Assembly (NCBI GenBank): GCA_934248075.1
Contig: CAKQKH010000018.1
Location: forward strand, 1-26,258
Origin: an uncultured Alphaproteobacteria bacterium
Lineage (GTDB): Bacteria > Pseudomonadota > Alphaproteobacteria > RF32 > CAG-239
Direction: 5' to 3'
DNA: 26,258 bases
The position numbers and the translations under genes were made by a program. The notes under the pieces were generated by a model that saw only the letters and a list, made by a program, of their open reading frames with translations, searched no databases and was not told the origin of the DNA. Position 1 is the stretch's first letter, and the number at the start of each line of letters is the position of its first letter. This document shows positions 7,191 through 15,497 of this stretch, piece by piece.

Positions 7191-8312
7191 ATGTCTTGTC
7201 CTTTGAGCGGAGTTTGCGGCGGTTGTCCGCATCGAAATAAAGAGTTATCTCAGTATCGGCATGATAAAATAGCCGCTGTTGAGCGTATGTTATCCTCTAT
7301 GCCCCAGCCTTTGCCGTGGGGCGAGCCGATTTTTGTCGCCGACGGAACGCGCCGGCGCGCCGCTTTGGCTTTCCACTTTCAGAGGGGCAGGTTAACCTTG
7401 GGTTTCAATCAGTTCAAAAGCAAAGATATTGTGAACGTTGATACTTGTTTGTTGCTGACTCCCAGACTAAACGCTGTTTTGCCGTGGTTGCGGCAGTTGC
7501 TTTATAATATCTGTTCCGAGCCGTGTCAGTTGCGCAAAGGCAAAAAGAATATAACGCAAATCATCAACTCCGGTGATGTTTGGTTGTGTGAGGCTGATAA
7601 CGGCGTTGACGTCGTTTTGGAATACGATGCGCCGCTGGGGCTTAACCACCGTATGATAATCTTTGAGGCGGCCTCGTCTGCGGCTGAAGTTGTTCGCATT
7701 TCTCATCGCCGCACCAACGCCGATACGCCGGAGCCGATTATTGAGAAATCCAAACCATATCTTAAAATAGCCAACACAAACGTGTTCATTCCGGCCGGAA
7801 CGTTTTTGCAACCTTCCAAAGCCGGAGAAACTGCTTTAATCAATTTGGTTTTGCATTATTTGAACGGAGTTTCCGGCCAAATTTTTGATTTGTTTTGCGG
7901 TGTCGGCACGTTTTCTTATCCGTTGGCGGCCAATCCCGATAATAAGATTGTGGCGGTCGATTCCTCGGCCGAGTTGCTAAGCGGTTTTCAGGAAACGGTT
8001 AATCGCAACCAGATTCCGAATATTAAGATTGTTGCGCGTAATTTATTTAAATATCCGTTAGATGCTACCGAACTTCAGAGCGCGGCGGCGGTTGTTTTTG
8101 ACCCGCCGCGAGCCGGAGCCGCCGCCCAAACCCAAATGTTGGCTCAGGCCAGACCGTCCAAAATCATAGCTGTTTCTTGCAACCCTGGCACATTTGCCAA
8201 TGATGCCAAAATATTGTTGGGGGTCGGCTATACGCTGGAGCAATTAACGCTGGTTGATCAGTTTACCTATTCTGATCACAGCGAGTTAGTTGCCTTATTT
8301 ACAAATAAATAA
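7191..8312 (+). CDS. RNA m5U methyltransferase, RlmC/RlmD (TrmA) family
   Basis: A SAM-dependent enzyme that probably methylates C5 of a uridine in 23S rRNA. A [4Fe-4S] cysteine set is visible: C3, C9, C12 (C-x5-C-x2-C) and C86 in VDTC. The SAM site is FDLFCGVGTF, the DPPRAG motif follows, the catalytic cysteine is C330 in SCNPGTF, and the general base is probably E365 in HSE. At 373 residues it lacks an N-terminal TRAM domain, as E. coli RlmC does. Target choice (position 747 or 1939 type) cannot be told from sequence alone. The ATG lies 2 bases after the cyclase stop, which suggests translational coupling; a GAGGAG lies 14 bases upstream, rather far. Confidence 0.9.
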   Translation: MSCPLSGVCGGCPHRNKELSQYRHDKIAAVERMLSSMPQPLPWGEPIFVADGTRRRAALAFHFQRGRLTLGFNQFKSKDIVNVDTCLLLTPRLNAVLPWLRQLLYNICSEPCQLRKGKKNITQIINSGDVWLCEADNGVDVVLEYDAPLGLNHRMIIFEAASSAAEVVRISHRRTNADTPEPIIEKSKPYLKIANTNVFIPAGTFLQPSKAGETALINLVLHYLNGVSGQIFDLFCGVGTFSYPLAANPDNKIVAVDSSAELLSGFQETVNRNQIPNIKIVARNLFKYPLDATELQSAAAVVFDPPRAGAAAQTQMLAQARPSKIIAVSCNPGTFANDAKILLGVGYTLEQLTLVDQFTYSDHSELVALFTNK

Positions 8313-8336
8313 CCTTGAGTTATGATTGGAAACAAG

Positions 8337-8924
8337 ATGAAAAAATACCTGTTTTGCATAATGATGTTTCTGCTCGGTTCTTGCGCCTCCTCATTGCGAG
8401 AGGCTGATTTTCGTTGTCCTCGGGTCGTGATTCCGGCGGACAAGGCATATTTGACGCAATTAGTCGGATACGCAGACAATTTTCGCGTTGAGCTGATTGG
8501 TTATGAAGGGTATTGCTATATGGAAACCAACGCTTTGCGTCGATACGCCGTTATCACGCCAAAATTCCGCGCTGTTCGTTTGCATAATCATGATGAAACC
8601 GGAGTTGATTTTGTATATTACACTGAAATTGTGCAAGGCCCGCCTGAATTTTTAGGCAAACAAACCTACTTTGCCTCGACGGATATCGGACTTGATTCTG
8701 AGAGCGTAACTTTCAGCGGTCGGCCGGTAAAAGTTAAAATACCTTTAGATAGAGATGATACTGAGATAATCTTGGGGTTAGATATTTCTGCCGCTGAAGA
8801 TGCCTACAATCGTCGCACTTTTGCTCCGATGACGGTTGATAAGACCGAGAGTTTGGCTCAACCTGCCAAACAACCGGCCTCATCTCAATCATCAGGCTGT
8901 AACACTTGCTCGCTACGCAACTAA
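8337..8924 (+). CDS. Small lipoprotein of unknown function
   Basis: A 195-residue predicted lipoprotein, probably anchored in the envelope. MKKYLFC...FLLGSC is a classic type II signal with lipobox LGSC and lipidated C16. I chose this ATG over the in-frame ATG at 8322 because it gives a canonical signal sequence and has GGAA 5 bases upstream. The mature part is mixed beta-rich sequence and ends in a low-complexity stretch followed by a cysteine pair (GCNTC). I recognise no family. It lies 24 bases after the methyltransferase and 20 before transketolase, on the same strand, so it may be co-transcribed with both. Confidence 0.75.
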   Translation: MKKYLFCIMMFLLGSCASSLREADFRCPRVVIPADKAYLTQLVGYADNFRVELIGYEGYCYMETNALRRYAVITPKFRAVRLHNHDETGVDFVYYTEIVQGPPEFLGKQTYFASTDIGLDSESVTFSGRPVKVKIPLDRDDTEIILGLDISAAEDAYNRRTFAPMTVDKTESLAQPAKQPASSQSSGCNTCSLRN

Positions 8925-8944
8925 ATTAAACAAGGGAGACAATA

Positions 8945-10927
8945 ATGAATTTTTGTTTTGGTAAATCACAAGAAAAATCTTTAGCCGATGCCATTCGTTT
9001 TTTGTCGGCAGATGCCATTGATAAAGCCAATTCAGGCCACCCCGGTATGCCGCTCGGCATGGCAGACGTGGCCACGGTTTTGTTTACTAAATTCATTAAA
9101 ATCAATCCTCAGGCTCCCCGCTGGTTTGATCGAGATCGCTTTGTGCTGTCGGCTGGCCACGGCTCTATGTTGCTATATTCGGTTTTATATTTGCTGGGAT
9201 ACCCTGATATAAGCATTGATGATCTCAAAAATTTTCGCCAGCTTGGCGCCAAAACAGCCGGACACCCTGAATATGGGCATTTATCCGGAATTGATATGAC
9301 AACCGGTCCGTTGGGGCAGGGGATAACCTCGGCGGTCGGCATGGCTTTGGCAGAACGGGTGCTGGCTGCCAAATACGGCGATGATGTGTGCAATCACCAC
9401 ACCTATGTTATTGCTGGCGACGGTTGTCTGATGGAAGGTATATCGGAAGAAGCTATATCGCTGGCTGGCCATTGGAAACTAAATAAGCTTATTGTTTTTT
9501 GGGATAACAACAACATCACCATTGACGGTAATGTTACTGCCGCCAATTCCACCAATCAAATTAAACGTTTTGAGGCAGCGGGTTGGAACACTCTGGAGGT
9601 TGACGGTCAAAATCAGCGAGAAATAGAAAAAGCCGTTAAAAAAGCCCATAAATCCAAATGTCCAACATTAATCGCCTGCAAGACTACCATTGGTTATGGC
9701 GCTCCCACCAAATGCGGAACATCAAAGTGTCATGGTTCGCCGCTTGGGGCTGAGGAAAACGCCGCTATGCGTAAGGCTTTGGGGTGGACAGCTGCACCAT
9801 TTGAGGTGCCGGAGCCGATTCTTAATGTCTGGCGGAAAGCCGGCAAGCGTAATGAGACAGAATATAAGGAATGGGAAAAACGCGCTCATGCCAAAGGCAA
9901 GCAATTTTTAGATGCTATTGCCGGAAAACTGCCCAAAGGCTGGGATAAGGAATTAAATCAGCTGAAAGAAAAGGCTATTCAAGAGCAAACCAAAGTAGCC
10001 ACGCGCAAGGCGTCGCAAATGTGTTTGGAGGCAATTGTTCCGCATATTCCGGAACTTGTCGGCGGTTCGGCAGATTTGGCGGCATCTAACCTAACCTTGA
10101 CCAAAGCCTCCAAGACGATAACCGCCGCTGATTATAACGGCAACAACATAATGTATGGTATTAGAGAACACGCCATGGGCGCCATTATGAATGGTTTGGC
10201 TCTGCATGGCGGCATTATTCCATTTGGCGGCACATTCTTTGTGTTTTCTGATTATATGCGCCCCTCAATGCGGTTAGCCGCGCTTATGGGAATTAGAGTA
10301 ATTTATGTGCTTACTCATGATTCTATCGGGGTCGGCGAAGATGGCCCCACTCATCAGCCGATAGAGCATCTGGCCTCATACCGCTGCATGCCCAACATTC
10401 TCACTTTTCGTCCTTGTGATGTGGTTGAGACCGCCGAGGCCTGGCAATTGGCATTGGAAAATGAGCATAAACCGAGTATTTTAGCATTAACTCGTCAGGG
10501 ATTGCCGATGTTGCGCAAGTCGGCTCAAGAGAATTTGACAGCCAAGGGCGGCTACGTTCTTGCCGGCAATGCTCAAAAACGACAAGTAACGATAATTGCC
10601 ACCGGTTCAGAAGTATCAATGGCTATGGATGCCAGAGCCAAACTGGCTGAAGAGGGAATTGAGGCGGCGGTTGTTTCTATGCCGTGTTGCGAATTGTTTG
10701 ATGCTCAGCCGGAGCCGTATCGTCAAGAGGTCTTGGGACAGGCTCCCCGAATTGCGGTTGAGGCTGCTGCCAAATACGGCTGGGAAAGATATGTCGGCGA
10801 TAAAGGAGACGTCATCGGTATGGATGGCTTTGGCGCCTCAGGGCCGGCGGCCGAACTCTATAAATATTTTGGCATAACCGTTGAAGAAATTGTTGATGCC
10901 GCTAAAAATTGCATCAAAGCCAAATAA
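8945..10927 (+). CDS. tkt: Transketolase
   Basis: A thiamine-diphosphate enzyme that moves two-carbon units between sugar phosphates in the non-oxidative pentose phosphate pathway. At 660 residues it is full length. Visible landmarks are H32 in SGHPGMPLG, the ThDP motif beginning GDG (158-160) and running to DNNN (187-190), and the catalytic glutamate E408 in GIREH. A GGGAG ribosome site lies 6-7 bases before the ATG. The gene is closed by a strong hairpin at 10932-10967. Aldolase and ribulose-phosphate epimerase, which share its metabolites, lie 1.6 and 5.2 kb downstream. Confidence 0.97.
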   Translation: MNFCFGKSQEKSLADAIRFLSADAIDKANSGHPGMPLGMADVATVLFTKFIKINPQAPRWFDRDRFVLSAGHGSMLLYSVLYLLGYPDISIDDLKNFRQLGAKTAGHPEYGHLSGIDMTTGPLGQGITSAVGMALAERVLAAKYGDDVCNHHTYVIAGDGCLMEGISEEAISLAGHWKLNKLIVFWDNNNITIDGNVTAANSTNQIKRFEAAGWNTLEVDGQNQREIEKAVKKAHKSKCPTLIACKTTIGYGAPTKCGTSKCHGSPLGAEENAAMRKALGWTAAPFEVPEPILNVWRKAGKRNETEYKEWEKRAHAKGKQFLDAIAGKLPKGWDKELNQLKEKAIQEQTKVATRKASQMCLEAIVPHIPELVGGSADLAASNLTLTKASKTITAADYNGNNIMYGIREHAMGAIMNGLALHGGIIPFGGTFFVFSDYMRPSMRLAALMGIRVIYVLTHDSIGVGEDGPTHQPIEHLASYRCMPNILTFRPCDVVETAEAWQLALENEHKPSILALTRQGLPMLRKSAQENLTAKGGYVLAGNAQKRQVTIIATGSEVSMAMDARAKLAEEGIEAAVVSMPCCELFDAQPEPYRQEVLGQAPRIAVEAAAKYGWERYVGDKGDVIGMDGFGASGPAAELYKYFGITVEEIVDAAKNCIKAK

Positions 10928-10931
10928 AAAC

Positions 10932-10967
10932 AAATCCCGAAAATTGCGTCAGCGGTTTTCGGGATTT
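10932..10967. terminator. Bidirectional terminator between tkt and the HELCH gene
   Basis: AAATCCCGAAAA (10932-10943) pairs perfectly with TTTTCGGGATTT (10956-10967), a 12-bp stem with a 12-base loop. Two convergent genes end on either side of it, so it can serve both. Confidence 0.8.
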
Positions 10968-10969
10968 CG

Positions 10970-12070
10970 TTAACGAGCTGATTGCTTTTGCCATAACGGC
11001 ATTGCTGAAATCTGTGTGAAATCAGCCGGTTTATACAGCCGGTGCGTTGTTTCATACTGGTATATTGCTTTTTTTACCAAAGGTTGCGGCAACGCTTCTT
11101 TATTTTTGAGATAGGCTGAGAAATCTACCAGCTTTCCGTCTATCGGAAAAGTGAAACAAGCACTTTTACGCTTGGTCATTTCTTTTTGGTTTGAATCCTG
11201 AGGCAAAAGCAGGTTATGTTTCTCGGCTTTTTCAATATAATACTCCACATCCATCAGACATGAGCGCGCATAGCCGGCTTTATCCATGGCAACCCAGCGG
11301 TCAAAAACGGCATTAACCAATAAAGAATATTCTTTTTGTCTGGCATCTGGTGAAGCATCAAAAGGATTTATTTCTCCGCTTTTTACGGCTTTGACATATT
11401 TATCAGAGATGCAGAATTCATGAATATCCTTGCTTTGCAGATATCGTTCGCGCTCATAAATCCTGCGCCCGACTTCAGCGCCGATTTCATTATATTGGCC
11501 AATTTGCGCCATATCGGTTAAACTCAAAACTCCCACATTGACAATACTGCCGTGCATATGCTGCAGTTGAAACGGGATTGGTGCCGGTTCGGCATCAGCA
11601 TCATATCGGGAAGTATAAGGCATATTTTTTATTTGTCCGCGGCGGTGGAAACTCAAATGGCACAGTTCGTGTACCTTAACCCCATTGACATATCGCTCCA
11701 TGTTAAATTTTTCAAACCATTTGATCATTGCGGAATCTTTGGCATTGGCACCTTGATAATCCGTAATAAACCTTTTTATTTCTATTTTATCTTTATTTGG
11801 CAGATAGCGTCCCAAACAAAGGCGGCTGTGAGCATTATCTTTGTTTACTCGTAAAGTATCATAAGTAAAATCATCTGTTATTTTCAGAAAATCGCTGAAA
11901 CTGCTCGCTCGATGTTCTTTGAAGGCTTTAACAATATTATCTTTTCCAGCTGACTTTTGCACCGAGGCAACAGCCGGAGAATTATCGCAGTGCAGCGCGC
12001 CGCCGAGCGCGGCAACAGTCAGCGTTTTCAAAAACAATTTACGCAATTTGTCAGATGGTTTCAGCGTCAT
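10970..12070 (-). CDS. Exported protein with HExxH metallopeptidase-like motif
   Basis: This 366-residue protein is not one I can assign to a named family. The N-terminus (basic, then LKTLTVAALGGALHC, then an AVA-S site near residue 36) looks like a Sec signal peptide. C28 is not in a good lipobox. The key feature is VKVHELCHLSFH, with HELCH at 134-138, a zincin-type HExxH in a suitable helical, hydrophobic setting. A possible third ligand is E195 or E199 in NEIGAEVG, about 60 residues on, as in gluzincins. This suggests a periplasmic zinc metallopeptidase, by inference. The start has AAGGAA 8 bases upstream. It is transcribed alone from a promoter at 12092-12119. Confidence 0.75.
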   Translation of the reverse strand: MTLKPSDKLRKLFLKTLTVAALGGALHCDNSPAVASVQKSAGKDNIVKAFKEHRASSFSDFLKITDDFTYDTLRVNKDNAHSRLCLGRYLPNKDKIEIKRFITDYQGANAKDSAMIKWFEKFNMERYVNGVKVHELCHLSFHRRGQIKNMPYTSRYDADAEPAPIPFQLQHMHGSIVNVGVLSLTDMAQIGQYNEIGAEVGRRIYERERYLQSKDIHEFCISDKYVKAVKSGEINPFDASPDARQKEYSLLVNAVFDRWVAMDKAGYARSCLMDVEYYIEKAEKHNLLLPQDSNQKEMTKRKSACFTFPIDGKLVDFSAYLKNKEALPQPLVKKAIYQYETTHRLYKPADFTQISAMPLWQKQSAR

Positions 12071-12091
12071 TATCGTTTCCTTCTAAAAAGT

Positions 12092-12119
12092 ATATTAGCA
12101 TAAAATTTGCCTGATATCA
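12092..12119 (-). promoter_or_regulatory. Extended -10 promoter of the HELCH gene
   Basis: On the minus strand, TGATAT (12114-12119) and TAATAT (12092-12097) are 16 bases apart. A TGC directly before the -10 (12098-12100) gives an extended -10 element. It lies 22 bases before the start codon. Confidence 0.5.
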
Positions 12120-12193
12120 CGCTTTTTGTTTACGCATTATTATTAATTTATTTTTTACAATTAACTGATTAATGATTTTAGAGGATTCGTGTT

Positions 12194-12463
12194 ATGAACT
12201 TATTTTTTGAAGCTATTGGTTATTTGGCCGGTGTTTGTATGGCCGTTTCATTTTTGCCTCAGGCGATTAAGACATGCAAAACTAAAGATGTCAGCGGATT
12301 TGCGGTCGGGACATACATTATCTACAATCTGGGGGTTTTCTGCTGGGTGGTTTATGGGGTTTATATCCGTTCAATCCAAATGGCGTTTTTCAATGCGCTG
12401 TGTTTGTGTTTCACTCTGCCGATTTTGTATATGGTCATAAAGTATCACAAGCGCCAAAAATAG
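12194..12463 (+). CDS. SemiSWEET-type sugar transporter (PQ-loop protein)
   Basis: An 89-residue inner-membrane protein with three membrane helices, the usual size of bacterial SemiSWEETs, which work as dimers to pass sugars down their gradient. The PQ motif is P22-Q23 in SFLPQAIKTCKTKDVSG, the family signature. An AGAGGA ribosome site lies 9 bases before the ATG. It is divergent from the HELCH gene and just upstream of the aldolase promoter. The sugar carried cannot be read from the sequence. Confidence 0.87.
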   Translation: MNLFFEAIGYLAGVCMAVSFLPQAIKTCKTKDVSGFAVGTYIIYNLGVFCWVVYGVYIRSIQMAFFNALCLCFTLPILYMVIKYHKRQK

Positions 12464-12464
12464 C

Positions 12465-12493
12465 TTGCAAAACTCCCCTGCTGTTATTATATT
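12465..12493 (+). promoter_or_regulatory. Promoter of fba
   Basis: TTGCAA (12465-12470), a 17-base spacer, and TATATT (12488-12493): a strong sigma70-like match. The start codon is 36 bases beyond the -10, preceded by AAGGAG at 12518-12523. Confidence 0.65.
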
Positions 12494-12529
12494 TGCGATA
12501 GTTGATTTTATATATTTAAGGAGAAAACA

Positions 12530-13579
12530 ATGCCTTTAGTTACAATGCGTCAGATTCTTGACCATGCGGCCGAAAACAGCTACGGCGTTCCGGCTTTTAA
12601 TGTGAACGATATGGAGCAGATTATCGCTGTGCTGCAAGCTGCCCGCAAAGTCAATGCTCCGGTAATTATACAAACCTCTACCGGCGCTCGCAAATTTGCC
12701 GGCGATCCGATGATTCGTCATATGATTGCCGCCGGCATAGAGATGTTTCCGGAGTTGCCGATTTGTTTGCATCAGGATCACGGCGCATCAGTTAATATCT
12801 GCCAGTCAGCAATTGTTAACGGTTATTCCTCAGTTATGATGGACGGTTCTCTGGAAGCTGACGGCAAAACTCCGTCATCTTATGAATACAATGTAAATGT
12901 TACCAAAGAAGTTGTGGCTCGCGCTCATGCCGTAGGCGCTTCGGTTGAAGGAGAACTCGGCGTTATCGGTTCTTTGGAGACTGGTAAGGGTGATAAAGAA
13001 GACGGTCATGGTGCCGAGGGTACTATTGATAAAAAACGTCTGGTAACCGATCCTGATGAGGCCGCTCGTTTTGTTGCTGAAACTCATCTTGATGCTCTGG
13101 CTGTTGCGGTTGGCACATCTCACGGCGCGTATAAGTTTACCCGCAAACCCGATGGCGATATTTTGGCTATTGATGTAATTGAAAAGATTCACAAAAAACT
13201 GCCTAACACCCATATGGTTATGCATGGTTCTTCTTCAGTTCCGCAAGAGCTGCAAGATCTGATTAATGCTTATGGCGGCGCTATTCCGCAGACATATGGT
13301 GTTCCGGTTGAAGAGATTGTCCGCGGTATCAAGTCCGGTGTGCGCAAAGTTAATGTTGACACAGACTGCCGTATGGCTATCACCGGCGCGATTCGTCGTT
13401 TGTTTGCTGAGAATCCTAAAGAATTTGATCCTCGCAAATATCTCAAACCGGCCATTGAAGAAATGCAAAAAGTTTGCGAAGCTCGCTATATTGCATTCGG
13501 AGCCGCTGGCCACGCAGATAAGATTAAAGCTATTCCGATGTCTGTCATGGCTAAACGCTATGCTGAAGGTGAAATTTAG
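12530..13579 (+). CDS. fba: Class II fructose-bisphosphate aldolase
   Basis: A zinc-dependent cytoplasmic enzyme that splits fructose 1,6-bisphosphate into two triose phosphates or joins them. The 349-residue length and the sequence style (MPLVTMRQILDHA...YGVPAFNVN) fit the class IIB or 'Calvin cycle' subtype. LHQDHG holds metal ligands H81 and H84 and the catalytic aspartate D83. Further landmarks are EGELG, VGTSHGAYK and MHGSSSVP. No Rubisco or phosphoribulokinase gene is present in the window, so a glycolytic or gluconeogenic role is the simplest reading. It has its own promoter and terminator, so it appears to be a single-gene unit. Confidence 0.95.
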   Translation: MPLVTMRQILDHAAENSYGVPAFNVNDMEQIIAVLQAARKVNAPVIIQTSTGARKFAGDPMIRHMIAAGIEMFPELPICLHQDHGASVNICQSAIVNGYSSVMMDGSLEADGKTPSSYEYNVNVTKEVVARAHAVGASVEGELGVIGSLETGKGDKEDGHGAEGTIDKKRLVTDPDEAARFVAETHLDALAVAVGTSHGAYKFTRKPDGDILAIDVIEKIHKKLPNTHMVMHGSSSVPQELQDLINAYGGAIPQTYGVPVEEIVRGIKSGVRKVNVDTDCRMAITGAIRRLFAENPKEFDPRKYLKPAIEEMQKVCEARYIAFGAAGHADKIKAIPMSVMAKRYAEGEI

Positions 13580-13598
13580 TTTTATCTAAGTACATTGC

Positions 13599-13628
13599 AA
13601 AAAGGCGGTGACAATCACCGCCTTTTTT
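13599..13628 (+). terminator. Rho-independent terminator of fba
   Basis: AAAAAGGCGGTG (13599-13610), loop ACAAT, CACCGCC (13616-13622) and six T (13623-13628): a 7-bp GC-rich stem extended by A-T pairs. It lies 20 bases past the fba stop. Confidence 0.9.
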
Positions 13629-13654
13629 GTTATAAGATTCGGCGGAGAATAAAT

Positions 13655-15250
13655 ATGTTACGCATTAGCAATCTTAAATTTGATTTATCTGTAGAAATTT
13701 CCGCGCTGCCGGAGTTGGTGGCGCAGTTTCTCGGCATTGATTCCGATTTCAAATCATTTAAGATTGTTAAACGGGCGGTTGATGCCCGTAGCCGTACTCA
13801 GGCGTACTTTGTTTATACCATAGATGTAGAAATTGCGGCAGAAAAGACCGTTTTGGCCAAACGGCTTGCTGGGGTTGAGGCGATTATTCCTGAACTGCCG
13901 TTAGCGATTCCTCACATCAAAGCGGAGGCTGTTCGCCCTTTGGTGGTCGGCAGCGGACCGGCCGGAATGTTTGCCGCTCTTACATTGGCAAAGGCAGGCC
14001 TGCGCCCGATAGTTATTGAGCGCGGTGCCGAAGTTTCCGAGCGGCAAAAGATAGTCAAAAATTTTTGGACAACTCGCAAACTCAATCCCGAGAGCAATGT
14101 TCAGTTTGGCGAGGGCGGTGCCGGTACGTTTTCTGACGGTAAATTAATGACCGGTATCAAGAAAGATATCTATACGGCAGAAGTTTTTCATGAATTTGTA
14201 TCGGCCGGTGCTCCGGAAGATATTTTATGGCTGGCCAAACCGCACTTGGGTACCGATAAATTAGCGCTGATTGTCCGCAACATTCGTGATAAAATTGAAA
14301 AACTCGGCGGAGAGTACCGCTTTAATAATAAACTGGAAGATTTGATAATTCAGAATGGTCGCTTGCTGGCTGCCAAAATTCGTAATGCCACCGGTGAATT
14401 ATATGAGCAGCCGGCAGGGAGTTTGGTTTTGGCTATCGGACACAGTGCCAGAGACACTTTTGAAATGCTCTATTCACATCAACTTCCTCTCAGCGCCAAA
14501 CCGTTTTCTGTCGGTGTGCGGATTGAACATCAGCAATCTTTGATAGATAAGGCCATATATCATTCTTTTGCCGGTCACCCTAAACTCGGTGCAGCCGATT
14601 ATAAATTAGCGGTGCATCTGCCTAATGGCCGTTCGGCCTACAGCTTTTGCATGTGTCCCGGCGGGGTTGTTGTGGCTGCCGCATCAGAACCCGGACACTT
14701 GGTTACCAATGGTATGAGTTATTATGCCCGTGATAAGCAAAATGCCAATGCGGCATTGTTGGTTGGTGTCGAACCAGCTGATTTTGCCGGCAATCACCCG
14801 CTGCGAGGAATGTATTGGCAGCAGAAATTAGAACGCCGTGCTTTCACGGCCGGCGGCAGTGATTATACAGCTCCGGCTCAGTTAGTTGGCGATTTTTTAG
14901 CTCAAAAAGCTTCTCAAAATCTGCAAGATGTTGAATCGAGCTATTCTTGTGGCATATCATTAGGCAGTCTTGATGCTGTTTTACCTGATTTTGTAGCCGA
15001 AACTTTGCGTATGGCAATTCCTGAAATGGATAAAAAACTCAGGGGTTTCGCTCATTATGGTGCGGTTATGACCGGTGTTGAGACCAGAAGTTCATCTCCG
15101 GTACGCATCGCCCGCGATGAAAACCACCAAAGCCCGCTTATGGGATTATATCCCTGCGGCGAAGGCGCCGGATATGCCGGCGGGATTGTATCTGCCGCAG
15201 TTGATGGTATTAAAACTGCTCTCAAAATTATCGACAACAAAAAAGCCTAA
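13655..15250 (+). CDS. FAD-dependent dehydrogenase, COG2509 family
   Basis: A 531-residue flavoprotein of a widespread but poorly characterised family. An N-terminal domain of about 90 residues precedes the FAD-binding fold, with GSGPAG at 99-104 and an ERG motif at the end of the second strand. Later family-like segments are the GEGGAGTFSDGKL stretch, YSFCMCPGG and the C-terminal PCGEGAGYAGGIVSAAVDG, which closes the FAD site. The reaction is unknown. The frame extends upstream to a TTG at 13595, inside the fba terminator, but I start at ATG 13655, which has GGAG (13644-13647) 7 bases upstream and begins MLRISNLKF as homologues do. Its stop codon lies within its own terminator stem. Confidence 0.9.
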   Translation: MLRISNLKFDLSVEISALPELVAQFLGIDSDFKSFKIVKRAVDARSRTQAYFVYTIDVEIAAEKTVLAKRLAGVEAIIPELPLAIPHIKAEAVRPLVVGSGPAGMFAALTLAKAGLRPIVIERGAEVSERQKIVKNFWTTRKLNPESNVQFGEGGAGTFSDGKLMTGIKKDIYTAEVFHEFVSAGAPEDILWLAKPHLGTDKLALIVRNIRDKIEKLGGEYRFNNKLEDLIIQNGRLLAAKIRNATGELYEQPAGSLVLAIGHSARDTFEMLYSHQLPLSAKPFSVGVRIEHQQSLIDKAIYHSFAGHPKLGAADYKLAVHLPNGRSAYSFCMCPGGVVVAAASEPGHLVTNGMSYYARDKQNANAALLVGVEPADFAGNHPLRGMYWQQKLERRAFTAGGSDYTAPAQLVGDFLAQKASQNLQDVESSYSCGISLGSLDAVLPDFVAETLRMAIPEMDKKLRGFAHYGAVMTGVETRSSSPVRIARDENHQSPLMGLYPCGEGAGYAGGIVSAAVDGIKTALKIIDNKKA

Positions 15251-15273
15251 AAGGGGGGAACCTTTTAGGCTTT
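15242..15273 (+). terminator. Terminator overlapping the COG2509 gene stop
   Basis: AAAGCCTAAAAGG (15242-15254), loop GGGGAA, CCTTTTAGGCTTT (15261-15273) is a perfect 13-bp stem. The stop codon TAA (15248-15250) is part of the left arm. The T run after the stem is short (three T, then ATGTTT). Confidence 0.8.
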
Positions 15274-15331
15274 ATGTTTATCTGCAAATTGCTCAAATTC
15301 AAGCAAACCGACAATTATTTGGAGTATGATT

Positions 15332-15442
15332 ATGGTTTGCCCTAACAGGCTCAATTTGTCAGATAAAACCCATATGGGCGAATCTGCGAATCTAACTTTT
15401 GGCAATATTCTGCCACAATTAGACAAAATGTCAACAAAATAA
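15332..15442 (+). CDS. Possible 36-residue small protein
   Basis: A short frame between two terminators in a 247-base gap. It encodes 36 residues with two prolines, one cysteine (C3) and a mixed, mostly soluble composition, ending DKMSTK. GGAG at 15321-15324 is 7 bases before this ATG; an in-frame ATG at 15326 is too close to it. The stop TAA (15440-15442) lies in the left arm of a strong terminator, the same layout as the upstream gene. I know of no homologue and see no strong promoter, so it could also be a non-coding RNA or chance. The inverted arms TTGCT/AGCAA (15289-15306) upstream might be an operator. Confidence 0.4.
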   Translation: MVCPNRLNLSDKTHMGESANLTFGNILPQLDKMSTK

Positions 15443-15473
15443 AGCGGCTGATTTTAGGCTCTGCCGCTTTATT
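15438..15473. terminator. Bidirectional terminator before the DPSL gene
   Basis: AATAAAGCGGC (15438-15448) pairs perfectly with GCCGCTTTATT (15463-15473), an 11-bp stem with a 14-base loop. It sits between the possible small gene on the plus strand and the convergent ferritin-like gene on the minus strand. Confidence 0.8.
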
Positions 15474-15497
15474 GTTTAAAAACAAAGAGTTGTCGTT

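Noticed and set aside
13595..13654. Upstream extension of the COG2509 frame to a TTG
   Set aside because: It begins inside the fba terminator hairpin and would add 20 basic residues absent from the family's usual start.
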